A stretch of 64,000 nt of DNA, taken from Nymphaea colorata. Taxonomy: Eukaryota; Streptophyta; Magnoliopsida; Nymphaeales; Nymphaeaceae. The notes below the pieces were generated by a model. The model did not search any database, was not told where the DNA came from, and saw nothing but the letters and a program-made list of their open reading frames with translations. The DNA is taken from the NCBI RefSeq assembly GCF_008831285.2, contig NC_045148.1, positions 4,772,001 through 4,836,000 of the forward strand. Reading direction: 5' to 3'. The position numbers and the translations under genes are program-made. Shown piece after piece: positions 10,590 through 21,497 of this stretch (the stretch's first letter is position 1; each line of letters starts with the position of its first letter).

Positions 10590-12404
10590 TGAAGCATGGA
10601 TGTTTTCTTGAATGTACGATGGATTGGATCTCTCAACTTTGCCAAAAAAGTTCCATCAAAGATTGGATCTACTCAATCCATGAGCATGATCCACCTTGAA
10701 ACAGAACAAATCAATCAAAATAGGCTCATTTCAAACTTATCTCATTTCTGGAATTTTCAGAAATATCTATGATTTTGAAAATCAACTATTAACAAGTTCA
10801 TCTAGTTGGGTTTCAAAAGAAGCTCTTGGATCCAAAACAAAGTTTTTGATCAAATCCAAAATCATTAGTGTAATCATATTCCTACCAAACGTATTTGGAA
10901 AATGTATTTCCCAATGGCCAATTTTCAAAATCAAAACATGCTACTACCTATGTCTCGAGGCAAGTTATTTTAACTCAAAACCAATCTTACAAAATGCAAA
11001 CTTAGATAAATTCATAAAATTTCTTTAGATTCAATACAAGGAATTTTCAAATGTTAGGTTCTTGATCTAAAATACCTACTTCGCCTATTCTCTATGTCAA
11101 AAATAAGTTGGAATCAACTTGTCCCATTTCTAAACCAATCCCAAAAGCCAATACTCTATTTTAAAAGAATTTACAAATTTTCTCACCCAAAGATAAGTTT
11201 TTCTCAAAATTCTCAAAATTCCAAAACAATAGTTTGGATCATTGAAGCTCATCTTCACCCAATTCACTTTGGCATCCCATTTCAAAAACCAAATTTTCTA
11301 AAATTCAAAGCCCATGGACATCATCTCAAAAAGCTTTTCTTGATATTAAGAATAAGCTTCGAGAATGTTCTGCATTTCCAAGGTGGACCAACATGAGATC
11401 CAAATTAAATTATGCATGGAGAGAAATCAAGTCAAACATGAATGAACATATAATTTATTTCATGCATGCATACACACTCACTTCACCAATGCACCCACTC
11501 ATTTTTACAAAATCTAAAGGAGTCAAGTTGGAGTCACTACTATGACCAACTCATATTGTGACAAAAGCTTGAACACCTCACTTATTTTGTCGCGAAAACA
11601 CAAGTTTTTCCAAAATGGTTACAATACCTACATTTTTAAAATCAATTTTAAATCTATGATGGGATTTTCTCCATAATCAAACCAAATTTCAAATCCAAAT
11701 CAAGTAAATTTTCATGATCTTGGTGAAAAATTCCCAAAATCAAGTTTCTCAAAAACATGACAATTTCAATCTCCCATCCAATCCTCAATTCTATCCAATT
11801 TTCCAAATTCACCGATCTAGTGAAATCAAGCTTTTTTTCTCATATTTCAAAAAAACCAAGTTCAAAAGCTCAATATTGGTCCATTACCCGCCATTCCTAA
11901 ACTTGGAAATTGCAATTTCTAAGATTGAAATCAAATTTTCTAAAACCACCCTTTACTTTCAAAAATAAGTTTCAATTCCAAGAATTTTCAAGAGCTAGTC
12001 CAAATATTCAATTTTCAATGTCCAATTCAATATATCAATTTCAAAAATCCTATTTTAACGTCCAATTCAATTCAAAAAACCTATTACAATCCCCAATCCT
12101 ATTTCAAAAATCAAATTTCAATACCCAATTCTATCCAAAAATTCAAATTCAATCCAAATTATATTCAATTTCAATTCTCAATTCTATTAAAAAATTCAAT
12201 TTCAATATCCAAAAATTCAATTCCAATTCCTAATACCCTTCAAAATTTGAATCCTATTCAATAACACAATTATAAATTTTTCAAACTTCCAATTTTCAAA
12301 ATTTTGAAATATTCTCAATCTTGTTTAAAATGAATTCCAAAATCTAAAAATCCAATCCATGTACATGCATATAGGAAAAATAACTTGTCAAAGCTTGAGG
12401 AAAT
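10588..12404. other. AT-rich low-complexity stretch, degenerate TTCAAAAT-type words
   Basis: The sequence is dominated by degenerate repeats of CAATTTCAAAA-like words, densest at 11,900-12,350. Apparent open frames here come from codon-poor A/T composition. The same style of sequence precedes the conserved core in other LTR copies (34,900-35,100 and 35,700-36,000), so part of this block is probably an old LTR. Confidence 0.5.
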
Positions 12405-12570
12405 TTAAACCTTGGATCGATTACCCATGTTAAAGGTAAGGAACAATCGATCCTCGTACCGATGGGTGGATGCCTTTCCCCTAAAAACAAAACTCAAATT
12501 TTGCTACTTCGTGCATGGTTTTCATTCGACTGCACATGGTTGCCAAGAAGATCAGAGGGTGTGAACACAT
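12405..12570 (+). repeat. 3' end fragment of the LTR family (copy A1)
   Basis: The conserved core (CGATCCTCGTACCGATGGG) lies at 12,410-12,475, and GGGTGTGAAC-type terminal sequence follows near 12,556. Orientation is forward, opposite to the adjoining reverse copy that starts near 12,590, so two LTR pieces meet tail to tail. Confidence 0.6.
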
Positions 12571-13440
12571 TTTTTGATACTAGAAGTTTTGTGCTGCATG
12601 GTAAGAAAATTTTCAAAGATTGGTATTTCATAAACTTTTAAATGAGAAAATGTTGAAGTACTTTTGAGTGAATAATATATTTTGATTTGCAATAGCTTTT
12701 AGAATTGAGGAATCTTTGCAAGTAGCATTGAAATTTTTTGGAAACCAATGTTGATTCATTTGAAAATCTCTTTTGTGATCAATTCACTGTTCTCTTAGAA
12801 TCTTAATTAGGTTCAAGATACTGCTCTAATTTGGTTACTACTTAGCTAAAGTTTTATCTCATCTTACTTAAACTCTTTTAAAGAAGTGTCTGTGATCATT
12901 CATGAATGTTATAAGTGATTGTGAATGCATGAATACATCGATTTTATATGTTTGAAAATAAATTGTTAATTCCTATCATAGCATTTATCTAAGATCATTC
13001 CTACCATTATATACATCTGGTTTTCATTCATTTGACTATATGTCCTTTACTAGAAGATCATTCCATCGACATATTCTTTAAAAAAAAAACATTTTAAAGT
13101 GGATTGAGGTTGTAGACTACTAAGCATGGCTCTAATGTAGGATGCTTCACTTGAATTTTTGGTCTTATTGAAGTTGGCTAGCGAAAATCAAAATTTTAGA
13201 TCTTAAAAGAAGAGACAATTAAAAGAAGATTTTTTTTAAGAAAAAGACAAAATGAAGAACATTTATAAGTGAGAAGGATTTTAAGATTTTGAAAGAAGCA
13301 TGAAAAGAAAACCTATAATGAAAAATTTTAAGAAAAGAAATTACAAGATAAAAGGGAAAGATCAAAATCATGAAAGAGGATTGTAAGAAAAGTTAAGTTG
13401 CACAGAAAAAGATGTCCAAGGAAGAGAGGAAAATAGAAAA

Positions 13441-13441
<1 letters not shown>

Positions 13442-13506
<65 letters not shown>
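13442..13506. repeat. (TA)n microsatellite inside LTR copy A2
   Basis: About 32 TA units, followed by a GA-rich spacer. It lies at the position where the other LTR copies carry TA or CT tracts. Confidence 0.97.
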
Positions 13507-13509
<3 letters not shown>

Positions 13510-13610
13510 AAATAAGAGAGGAAAAGAGATATAGAGGGAGAGAAAGAGAGAGAGGGAAAGAAAGAGAGAAAGAGATTATATATATATATACACACACATG
13601 CACACATATA

Positions 13611-13612
<2 letters not shown>

Positions 13613-13653
<41 letters not shown>
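13613..13653. repeat. (TA)n microsatellite inside LTR copy A2
   Basis: About 20 TA units. A short TA/CA tract lies between this and the larger tract at 13,442. Confidence 0.95.
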
Positions 13654-13655
<2 letters not shown>

Positions 13656-15646
13656 AAATTAAGATCAAGAGATAATTTGTAAAATTTGACTTCAATCTTT
13701 TTTATGTAGGCTAGAGAGGAACTTCGGCTCATGAAAAAATCTAAACTAAGTCTCCATACCCTCTTTAGAGAGGTTTTGCTTTTGAAATTCTTTTAATATA
13801 TTTATATACATTTGTAAAGACAGTAGTCAATTTTACTTGTTTTTATCTACTACAAAGTATTTCTTCTATCATTGGCTATGGGAGAAAATTAAATATACAT
13901 GAAATGCAAAATTAATAACATAAGAGAGCTCTTATTAGGATAACTAATCAAATGATTAAGGAAAAAAATCAATACTAAGTATAAAATTTCATGAAAATGC
14001 ACTCTATTACATGCATAGGTGTTTTCCTGAGTTGGATTATATGTCAACCTCAAAATTAATATAATAAAATATCCCGTCCCAAGCTCTCATTTTTGTCATT
14101 CATTAACATTTTAATAAAAAATAAACCAACTATGCATGAATATTATCATAAATGTAAACAATGCACATATTCAATGATCAAAGGAAAGACATAAACATTT
14201 TTCAAACCTGGAGGGAAAAAAGAAATTTTATTTCACCTTGCTCATGCTCCCGGTGCATTCAAGAGTAGATATTGACTCTGAAAAGAAGATTTTAAAGTTC
14301 TCTTGCATGATCATAGGGAAATGACCAAGAGAAAAATGAATGGGGAGATGGCTACATACGTCTATCCTAGACTGTCACAAAGTTTTCCAAGTAAGATTCC
14401 ATGGTGTTGATGACATTATCCAAGGGTTCTCCTTGTGTTCCTTTGAAGAATCAAAGTTGAAAGTTGAAGAAAAGACTAACACCAAGTTTGAAGAAGAAGA
14501 TGCAAGAAGAGAGAGAGAGAAGAGTAGAGAAATAAAGACTTAAGGGGGGGAAATTCTTAAACTTTAAATGAAAGAGAAGTTATCCAAGGGTTATCTCATA
14601 CCCAAGAGTAAAGATTTGAGAGTTATAAAGAGTTTTAGAGCTAAAACCTAAAATTTGATTTGATTTTTTTTTTTTTACTTTCACAACGTTTTCATATGAA
14701 TTTCAAACTTTTTAAAATTATTTTCAACTTTTTTTTAAAAACTTTGTAGGCCTCTACCAAAGGGATTGGCCCTTATCCCTGCCAACACCTTTTTGCAAGG
14801 CTGGTGCCCACTTGTCGAGGAGGCAGGCCCTGTCTCAAATCGGTGCAGGGCGTGGCCAAGATTGGCCACGTGGACAGTGCGCTGGCATGACCATGCACAC
14901 CCTGGCCAGAGTGTTGTGTGCCGCATGGCTAGGGCATTCGGGAGCACGCCAGGCCACGTGCAAAAGCGACAAACCATTGGACCAACAGCTTTTGCTTCCT
15001 TGGCCTCCTTAGGTGGGTCCACATTAAAAAAAAAATTAAAATTTATGATTTTCAAAGTAAAATTTTGAAGGGCGAAATAGTGTTTTGATTAAGATGTATC
15101 CAACTTCATTTTGGGTGGTTCGGGCTTGTTTTAGATCGGAATTGGGTTTGCTTGGTCAGAGGAGCATTCTGATTGATGCTCAAGGTTCATCGATGCTCAA
15201 GGTTCAGATACTGAATTAGATGGGTGTTTTGGGCTCAAAACACATTTTAAAATTTTCTGTGTGAAATTGAGTTCAATAACAAAGGGAAGGTTCGTGCACG
15301 TGCGTAGTGCCAAAAAGTGCCGGAAATCAATATTTGGCCTCAATTTCAGATTTTGAATTGAAATTTTGATTTGGATCGAAATTTTGATATAGATCTAGAG
15401 GCCTGTTTTGGATATAGGGCCGAGCTTTGAATTTATATATGGATCTATGGGTCTGTTTGGGATCTAGGCTGGGCTTTGAATTTGGATATTGATCTAGAAG
15501 TCTGTTTTGGGGTGAGCTTTGGGCCCAAGGTCTTCGATCTAAATATGATACGCATGCAATTGATTTTCAAATCAAAGGGAAATTGTTTAAAATGACTGTC
15601 TAAATAAATCGAATAGAGTCTTTTTGAAAAATTTGGGGTGATAACA

Positions 15647-17366
15647 TCAACCAAATCCATCTTTCATGAATTGGTCAACACATCTCAAGGAACACATTGT
15701 TTTTCACAAAATGGAATCCTAATTAAAATTGAGCAAGATACAAACAAATTTGTGTCCAAATCTTTGTTTTAATATAAAGTTTGTGTTTTTGGCTCAAGCT
15801 CCCTTCAAAAGTTTAGTCATATACCGGTTTTGGGAGATAGTTTTTCTCTTACAAAGCATTGTAAAAAGGGGATGTCCCCCTCCCCCCTTCTCTCCACACC
15901 TTGCTCATTTTACTTATTGAACTCAAATGAGTACCCAATCTAAAAGTTTGAGCAAACCCTTTAGGCTCTTAGTAGATCCTTGGATTTGAGCAGTAGTAGC
16001 ACTGAACGAAAAAATCAAACTAGGCTCAAGCAGCGGTTATGGAGCAGACTTGGTTAGGTTTTCATCAGGTTCAGGTGTTTTAGCTCCTATGTTTGTTTTA
16101 CTTTCTTTTGTCTGATTTAGTTTATTTATTTGATTTAAGCATGTTTTAGTTTAATATTTTTTCTGCTTAGTTAAGTATTTAATTTCTTGTCTCAAGGACA
16201 GGTGTGAGGTCAGGTATGTCTCTCCATCCTTGTAGCGCATAGTCCTCTTCTCAGCTTATGATTTCAAATGTGCATCGAACATAGATTGGCTTTCATTATT
16301 CTGAATTAAGGATGCATTATATAAATTATTTCAATATGCACAGTAAATCACAAGTCACATACGTGCACAACTTCCTTAGAACTAAGTCAGGTTAGCCCAA
16401 TAGAACACCCTGACGCAGTGGCCCTAACATGTGAAGGTCTAAACCCAGTTTAAGTTCAATCTAGACACATTTCAAAAACATAGTTAATCTTCTCAAATGA
16501 TTTCAAACCATGACTCTCTTTGATATATTTTTCTAAAACCCTAGACCATGTAAACTCAGAAGCCAATCCTAGGTCAACCTAAGGTCAATTATATAAGGCC
16601 TAGCTCAAACCGGACTTAAAGCCCTCAAACGAAGCCTATAAACCTTAAAATAGAGCACTGGCCGACCCTCATAAGCTCACTTCTATGCTCAATTAAGACT
16701 AAGCATAGAAGCCTTCAACGTGGATTTATCAAGAGTCCTAGCTAAGTTCAAGTAAAGCATAACCACCTATAGCTAATCTTGGCTCAAACATGAACCCACA
16801 TAGCAAGGGTTGATTCTCTAAACCCAACCTTTTGGCTGGCCTACCCTAGACTCACTAAGGATTTGAATCTTGAGTATTGAATCTTGGATCAAGGATCTTA
16901 GAGCAAGTGGATCATAATACATTTCAGTTCAGATTCAAAATTTAGATGATTGGCTTTCTAAATTAAATTACCAGTTTTTGGATCTCAAATTTCAAATTTT
17001 TGATCATGAATCAAAATATTTCAGATCAACATCATTACCAGAGTAATCATGAAAATTTAAATTGAGTTTCTTGGAACAAGATCAATAATCCAGATTTTGA
17101 TCTTGTTTCCCAATTCTAGGTCCACATCCCTTACCTTAAACCTAGTAGAGACTGGACTATGAGTGATCAAGTTTGCATGCATCATTCTAGACTTAGGACT
17201 TTGCTTGCATGAGCCTATATACAACACACATGAACAAATCCCAATTTGAGTTCTCTTCTTTCACATGTCCCACTTCTGAAGATCCCATAGATTTCAAAAC
17301 TTGCATTATTTCAAATTTTAAGGCATGTTTGCTTTCTTAGATTTTGGACTGACATCTAATTCTAGT
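15647..17366. other. Intergenic DNA, probably old retroelement sequence
   Basis: No gene or protein remnant is recognisable. The block ends at a copy of the conserved LTR core, which suggests that some of it is a highly diverged LTR. Confidence 0.4.
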
Positions 17367-17430
17367 CCTTGGTCTAATTATCCTTGGTAAAAGCACCATG
17401 AACAGTCAAAAGTCCCATCTCTTGGATTAT
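17367..17430 (+). repeat. Diverged LTR-family core (copy G)
   Basis: The order CCTTGGT, ATTATCCTTGGTAAAAGCACC and AACAGTCAAAAGTCCC matches the conserved core of the LTR family with substitutions. No terminal TG or CA boundary can be placed. Confidence 0.45.
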
Positions 17431-17564
17431 CGCACATGAAAAATAGATGCGAGTACAAATAATAAATCTCATTTACTACAGTCTACATGTAAGATCTCAA
17501 ATTTTATATGTAAACAATTATACAAAATTATGAATGACCAATGTACCACTTTTACATACTGAAT

Positions 17565-17950
17565 GGTTGTCAGTTCTTTCCATGGTCATGAGTTGATACT
17601 GGATTCTGATCTTGACCTTAACTGTGGCAGGTGACATCTTGTTACTCCTGTTAGCTGCTCTATGACTACTATAGGTTTATCTGATAAAAAACCATCTTGG
17701 TATGTAAGTACATATTGAAACACTTAAACCAAGTATTCTAGATAGAAGTTGACATATTCTACCAATTCATTTTCAACTGATGCACTTTAAATAAATATTC
17801 ATTTTGTTGATACATCCAGAGAGTTTACCTATTTGATGGACCAAGATTTGAAACACTACCACAAAAATTGTCTAATTGGCTGCCAAATGTTATGATGAAC
17901 AAGTATGACTTCCCAAGCTTAACTACAACTTCTTTTTCTCTATCAATCAT
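17565..17950 (+). repeat. Direct repeat pair, left copy
   Basis: About 380 bp align with 19,815-20,165 in the same order and orientation. Shared words include TTCCATGGTCA, TGACATATT and GTTGATGGACC-like runs. Divergence is moderate, with small indels. The two copies bracket the Peter Pan-like exon fragment. Confidence 0.75.
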
Positions 17951-18663
17951 ACAAGTGATTTTCTATTCTATATACTGTCTGTTGCTTGTTTGAGAACTTT
18001 CTTTACTTTAGCAGGCACTTTTTCTATTTCCCTAGTTTGTTGTCATGGTTCCATTTGCATGTGTTCTAGATGTGCTTGGATGCATGGATTTTTGTAGATA
18101 TGCTCTGACATGTCATCTTGTAATCTACTAAGTCGTCTATATTCATACTTCATAATCTATACATAATGTATCTAGTGATAATACACTTTTTTTACAAATA
18201 TATTTTTCTATTTATGGAGCAACATCCTAAATCCCTAGAAGCTGATCCAAGTTTATAGTTGGTTGACAAATTGATTCTACAGTTTGTTATTATAGGTTTG
18301 TTTGAAGATTGCATGTCTGGACGTTGCTCAATAATGGCATCATGAGTTTTGTTTTTGACTTGTCATATGTGTTGCATCATGAGTAATGGCATCTAAAGCT
18401 ATTGTTACCTATTTTGTTACCATAATTTTTCTTTTTTACTCATGTTTCCCTTGGAAGATATTGTTATCCCTATAATCTTAGGGGACATAATTAGTCTTCA
18501 TTATTTCAAATATGCAGGAACATTTTTTTCTTGAAAGCCTCGCCACTCCATCTAGTTCCTCTATGCTAACAAAGTACAGTTCATCGTTCGTTGTCATCGT
18601 TCTTCAACACCACCAATAATTGTTTACTGCTATAAAGAGCAGTTACCTTTCTTACCCCAGGTT

Positions 18664-18667
<4 letters not shown>

Positions 18668-18701
<34 letters not shown>
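18668..18701. repeat. (CT)n microsatellite
   Basis: About 17 CT units, followed by a short (CAGA)n run. Confidence 0.95.
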
Positions 18702-18704
<3 letters not shown>

Positions 18705-18948
18705 GACAGACAGACAGAGCCACACACACTTGCCACAGCTTCATTGGTGCTTTTGGTTGGTGTTCTTGAGACACTCCCAACTAACAGTTTTTTTTTGCTC
18801 CTTCATCTACTTCTCCTTTTTTCTGAAGGCCCTTGGTCGAGTTTAGCAATGGTGCACATGCAAAAAAGGTATTTCCCCTAGTCGACATATGAGGTGGCGA
18901 TTGATGAATATTTCTGTTTACTTTCTTATATTGTGTTTCCAATAGTTC

Positions 18949-19130
18949 GGTTGTAGAGGAAGAAAGGAAGGTGTTCATAAAACCGATAGTGAAGGTGAAG
19001 CAGCCGGCCATAGATGGTGACAATATTCCAAAGAGCTCATCTTCTTGAGAGGGAAGCTATCACATTTGGTGAAGCAGCTGGAGTTAGATCTCTGGAAGTT
19101 GATGTCTCCCCACACAACTCTCAAATTGAA
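18949..19130 (+). pseudogene. PPAN: Peter Pan-like (PPAN/SSF1, Brix family) exon fragment
   Basis: One frame reads EERKVFIKPIVKVKQPA then IPKS, and after a frameshift at about 19,040 it reads RGKLSHLVKQLELDLWKLM then SPHTTLKLK. This matches the start of plant Peter Pan-like proteins (FVKPVVK..., then IPKSFVFSRGKL...L.QL..DLRK.M.P.TAL.LK), which act in 60S ribosome biogenesis. A possible acceptor (TTCCAATAG) sits just before the coding part. A GT follows the last lysine codon, where a plant intron would start. Later Brix exons are not recognisable downstream. The frameshift and missing exons make it a broken, DNA-derived copy rather than a processed one. Confidence 0.6.
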
Positions 19131-19814
19131 GGTATTCAATTTCACTCTCCTAGGAACATCCTATTGGTTCAATTTTTATAAAGAGTTATTTTCTTGTTGT
19201 AGAATCATACAAAATGAAGGGATCCATATCATATGACTTCCCCTAAGGTTATTCACTAAAGCTAGAGCATGTCATTCTTGGGAGGCCTAAGCAAAAGTGC
19301 CTTGTCCATTCTCAAGCAAAAGCTTGGATTGCTCTTGAACTATAAAATTTGGTAGAACACTTACAATCCCTGGTTTAATAGACATTGGAAGATGTTCTCC
19401 GCAGCAAAAAGGGAAAAAAAAATCATATGAATTCAACTCTTGGTTGCACGCCCAAGGATCATGACCTTGTTCTTGAGTATTTTATATTCGAAGTCAAATT
19501 CAAGGACCCGTTTAAAGCTGCATGGACTAGAATTGGCTATATAATGATAATTTCTTGAGAAACTAATAAAAAAACATATAACAGTTATGAGGAAGACGTT
19601 ATAAGTTTTGAATTTGATATGGCACATGTGTGTCTCAAGGAAGTGTTGGCTGATAGGATGGTGGTTTATGGTACTCATCAGTAAGCAGTTGCATATTATC
19701 AATAAGCTGTTTCTGGATTTGTTTATAATGATAGGGTACCACAGGTAGATCTACTTTGTTATTTTGCTATATTAATTATTTATATACCCCTTTGTGCAGG
19801 TTGAATTGTTATGA
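19131..19814. other. Sequence between the Peter Pan fragment and the right direct repeat
   Basis: This could hold decayed intron and exon sequence of the same pseudogene, but no Brix-domain motif is convincing. Nothing else is recognised. Confidence 0.4.
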
Positions 19815-20165
19815 GTTACTTTTCCATGGTCACAAGTTTATAGATGAATTTTAAACTTGATCTTAACTACCACTGGTAACATCTCGTTACTTCCAATTGC
19901 TCTACAACTATAGGCTCTTATGGTAGAAAAACTATATTGGTGTGTACATACATATTGAATGACTTACATCATTCACCAAGTATTCCAGATTGAATTTGAC
20001 ATATTTTACCCATTTCTTTTCAACCGAGGTACTTTAAAATGAATTATTTATTTTGTGATAGACCTAGAAAGTTGACATGTTTGATGGACCTAGGTCTAAA
20101 ATGCATAACAAAAAAATTGTCAAGTTAGCTGCCAATGGTGATGAAGTATGGCAAACTTAGCCAAC
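19815..20165 (+). repeat. Direct repeat pair, right copy
   Basis: This is the diverged counterpart of 17,565-17,950, offset by about 2.25 kb. It lacks LTR-like ends and coding capacity. Confidence 0.75.
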
Positions 20166-21365
20166 AAACTTGATACAAATGAAGGACCTAAAAATTTTTA
20201 TGAATCCCCTCCTTGCGTTCCCCTTACTCTTAGATTGACTAAGGATTAAGCTTGTTTCCACCAAGCTTGTAGGAGCTAATATAATTGAAATGTTGCAGCA
20301 ATCATTTCCATGTGATATTATTATTATAGGATTGAAGTGATATCATAGTTACTTATCATTAAGATGATAAAGAGTAGTTTTGAGCACATAAATTATCTTC
20401 ATAATGAATGATTGCATAGTGACCTGTGTTCCAGTTAGTAGAAGATTGTGGGGAATCTATTTGTTGGCTATATATGTCCTTGGCTAGCCAATATATGACT
20501 TCTAAACTTTTAGATATACTAAATTGTTCTTATTGAGTTAGGCATTATGTCGTGTCATGTGGTATGGCATTTCATAAATGTGTAGATATCACGAACGAGC
20601 CATTTTCAAAGTCAAGGTCAGCGTCTTGTTGATCATCTGTCCCATTTCCAAATTCACGATAGTTCAAATTAAATAAAAATGGAAACCATCGGGAAGTTAT
20701 TAAAGAAAGGTTGTGGTCTCCAAAGCACTAGGTCATTGGTTTCTGTCTCTCCGTTCACAAGATAAAAAACCTTGCTTTCTCAAGGAATGAACACATAAAG
20801 AAACTCTGGACGATTGAAAACCATTAGATCGTTGCTTGTTTCAAAGATTTTGTACTCTTTCACATTTCATTTCTATGCACTGATTCAATAAAAGTGGACA
20901 TTGGATCAGACGATATTTCATCTATGAACCAAACATAACATAAGTGTTTCCTTTGAAACTTTTCCAATCAAAGCCAACATAGTATCCAACCCAAAATATG
21001 CAAAATATTTGCTTTTTATCTGTAGACAATATTAATCCCTGGCTTTTCAAGTAACCGAATAAGAGGTAGATCAAGATTTTTAACAACGGGAGCTAGACCC
21101 CACTTACAGTAGCATGACAAATATTCTTTCAATGCTTGAATATCAAGCTAAAATATTTTGATTAAAGAAAGGGGTAGTAACTTATGAAAGGTTAAACTTA
21201 CAAGTGGCCTCTAGGTGGGAATATGCAAGGCACCGGAAAAAGAAGAAAGCATATGTTGAAGTGATGGGTATATATCCACATTCTTTATTTTACGTGCAAG
21301 GCAACATCAAAGGGGCGCCTAGTTAAAAAGCATATTGAGATCCAGTTTTTTAAATCCAAACACTT
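20166..21365. other. Intergenic DNA, no gene seen
   Basis: The composition is ordinary A/T-rich, with no recognised protein, RNA or repeat family. Confidence 0.5.
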
Positions 21366-21497
21366 AAGGGGCTGTTTAGTTTAAAGATTGGAACAAATTC
21401 ATGAAACACTAGAACTAGATGCCCACGAATCTGTCCCAACCTTTAGGGTAGGTTCATGGAACACTCACAAAGCGTTCCATATGCCGAACGGCCCCTT
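21366..21497. mobile_element. Small MITE, 132 bp
   Basis: The ends are AAGGGGCTGTTTAG and, inverted, AAGGGGCCGTTCGG. The interior holds ATTCATGAAACACT and GGTTCATGGAACACT, words shared with similar elements at 27.2-28.5 kb. No target duplication is clear. GGGGC(T/C)GTTT ends are common in plant DNA-transposon derivatives, but the superfamily is not settled. Confidence 0.6.

Larger units (their letters stand above)
12590..15646 (-). repeat. Near full-length LTR, reverse strand (copy A2)
   Basis: The reverse strand opens at 15,646 with TGTTATCACCCCAAATTTTT, the same start found at 46,019, 52,338 and 53,239. It then follows the family order: a GATC- and TTTGG-rich block, the CCTTCCCTTTG block, a GC-rich part (14,740-15,020), a TATA region near 14,625, the CCTCTAATG/AAGAGG block, a microsatellite, and the AT-rich distal part. 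It lacks the conserved core, so about 100-200 bp of its 3' end is missing. It belongs to the LTRs that flank the Tat-like pol at 48.5-51.9 kb. It has no coding capacity. Confidence 0.75.

Noticed and set aside
10696-12233. Three or four Phe/Asn/Lys-rich open frames
   Set aside because: They arise from TTCAAAAT-type low-complexity sequence with few stop codons in one phase. They have no homology or splice structure.
14766-15068. Open frames on both strands in a GC-rich patch
   Set aside because: They lie in the GC-rich U3 part of LTR copy A2. The equivalent parts of copies C and D give different, unrelated frames.
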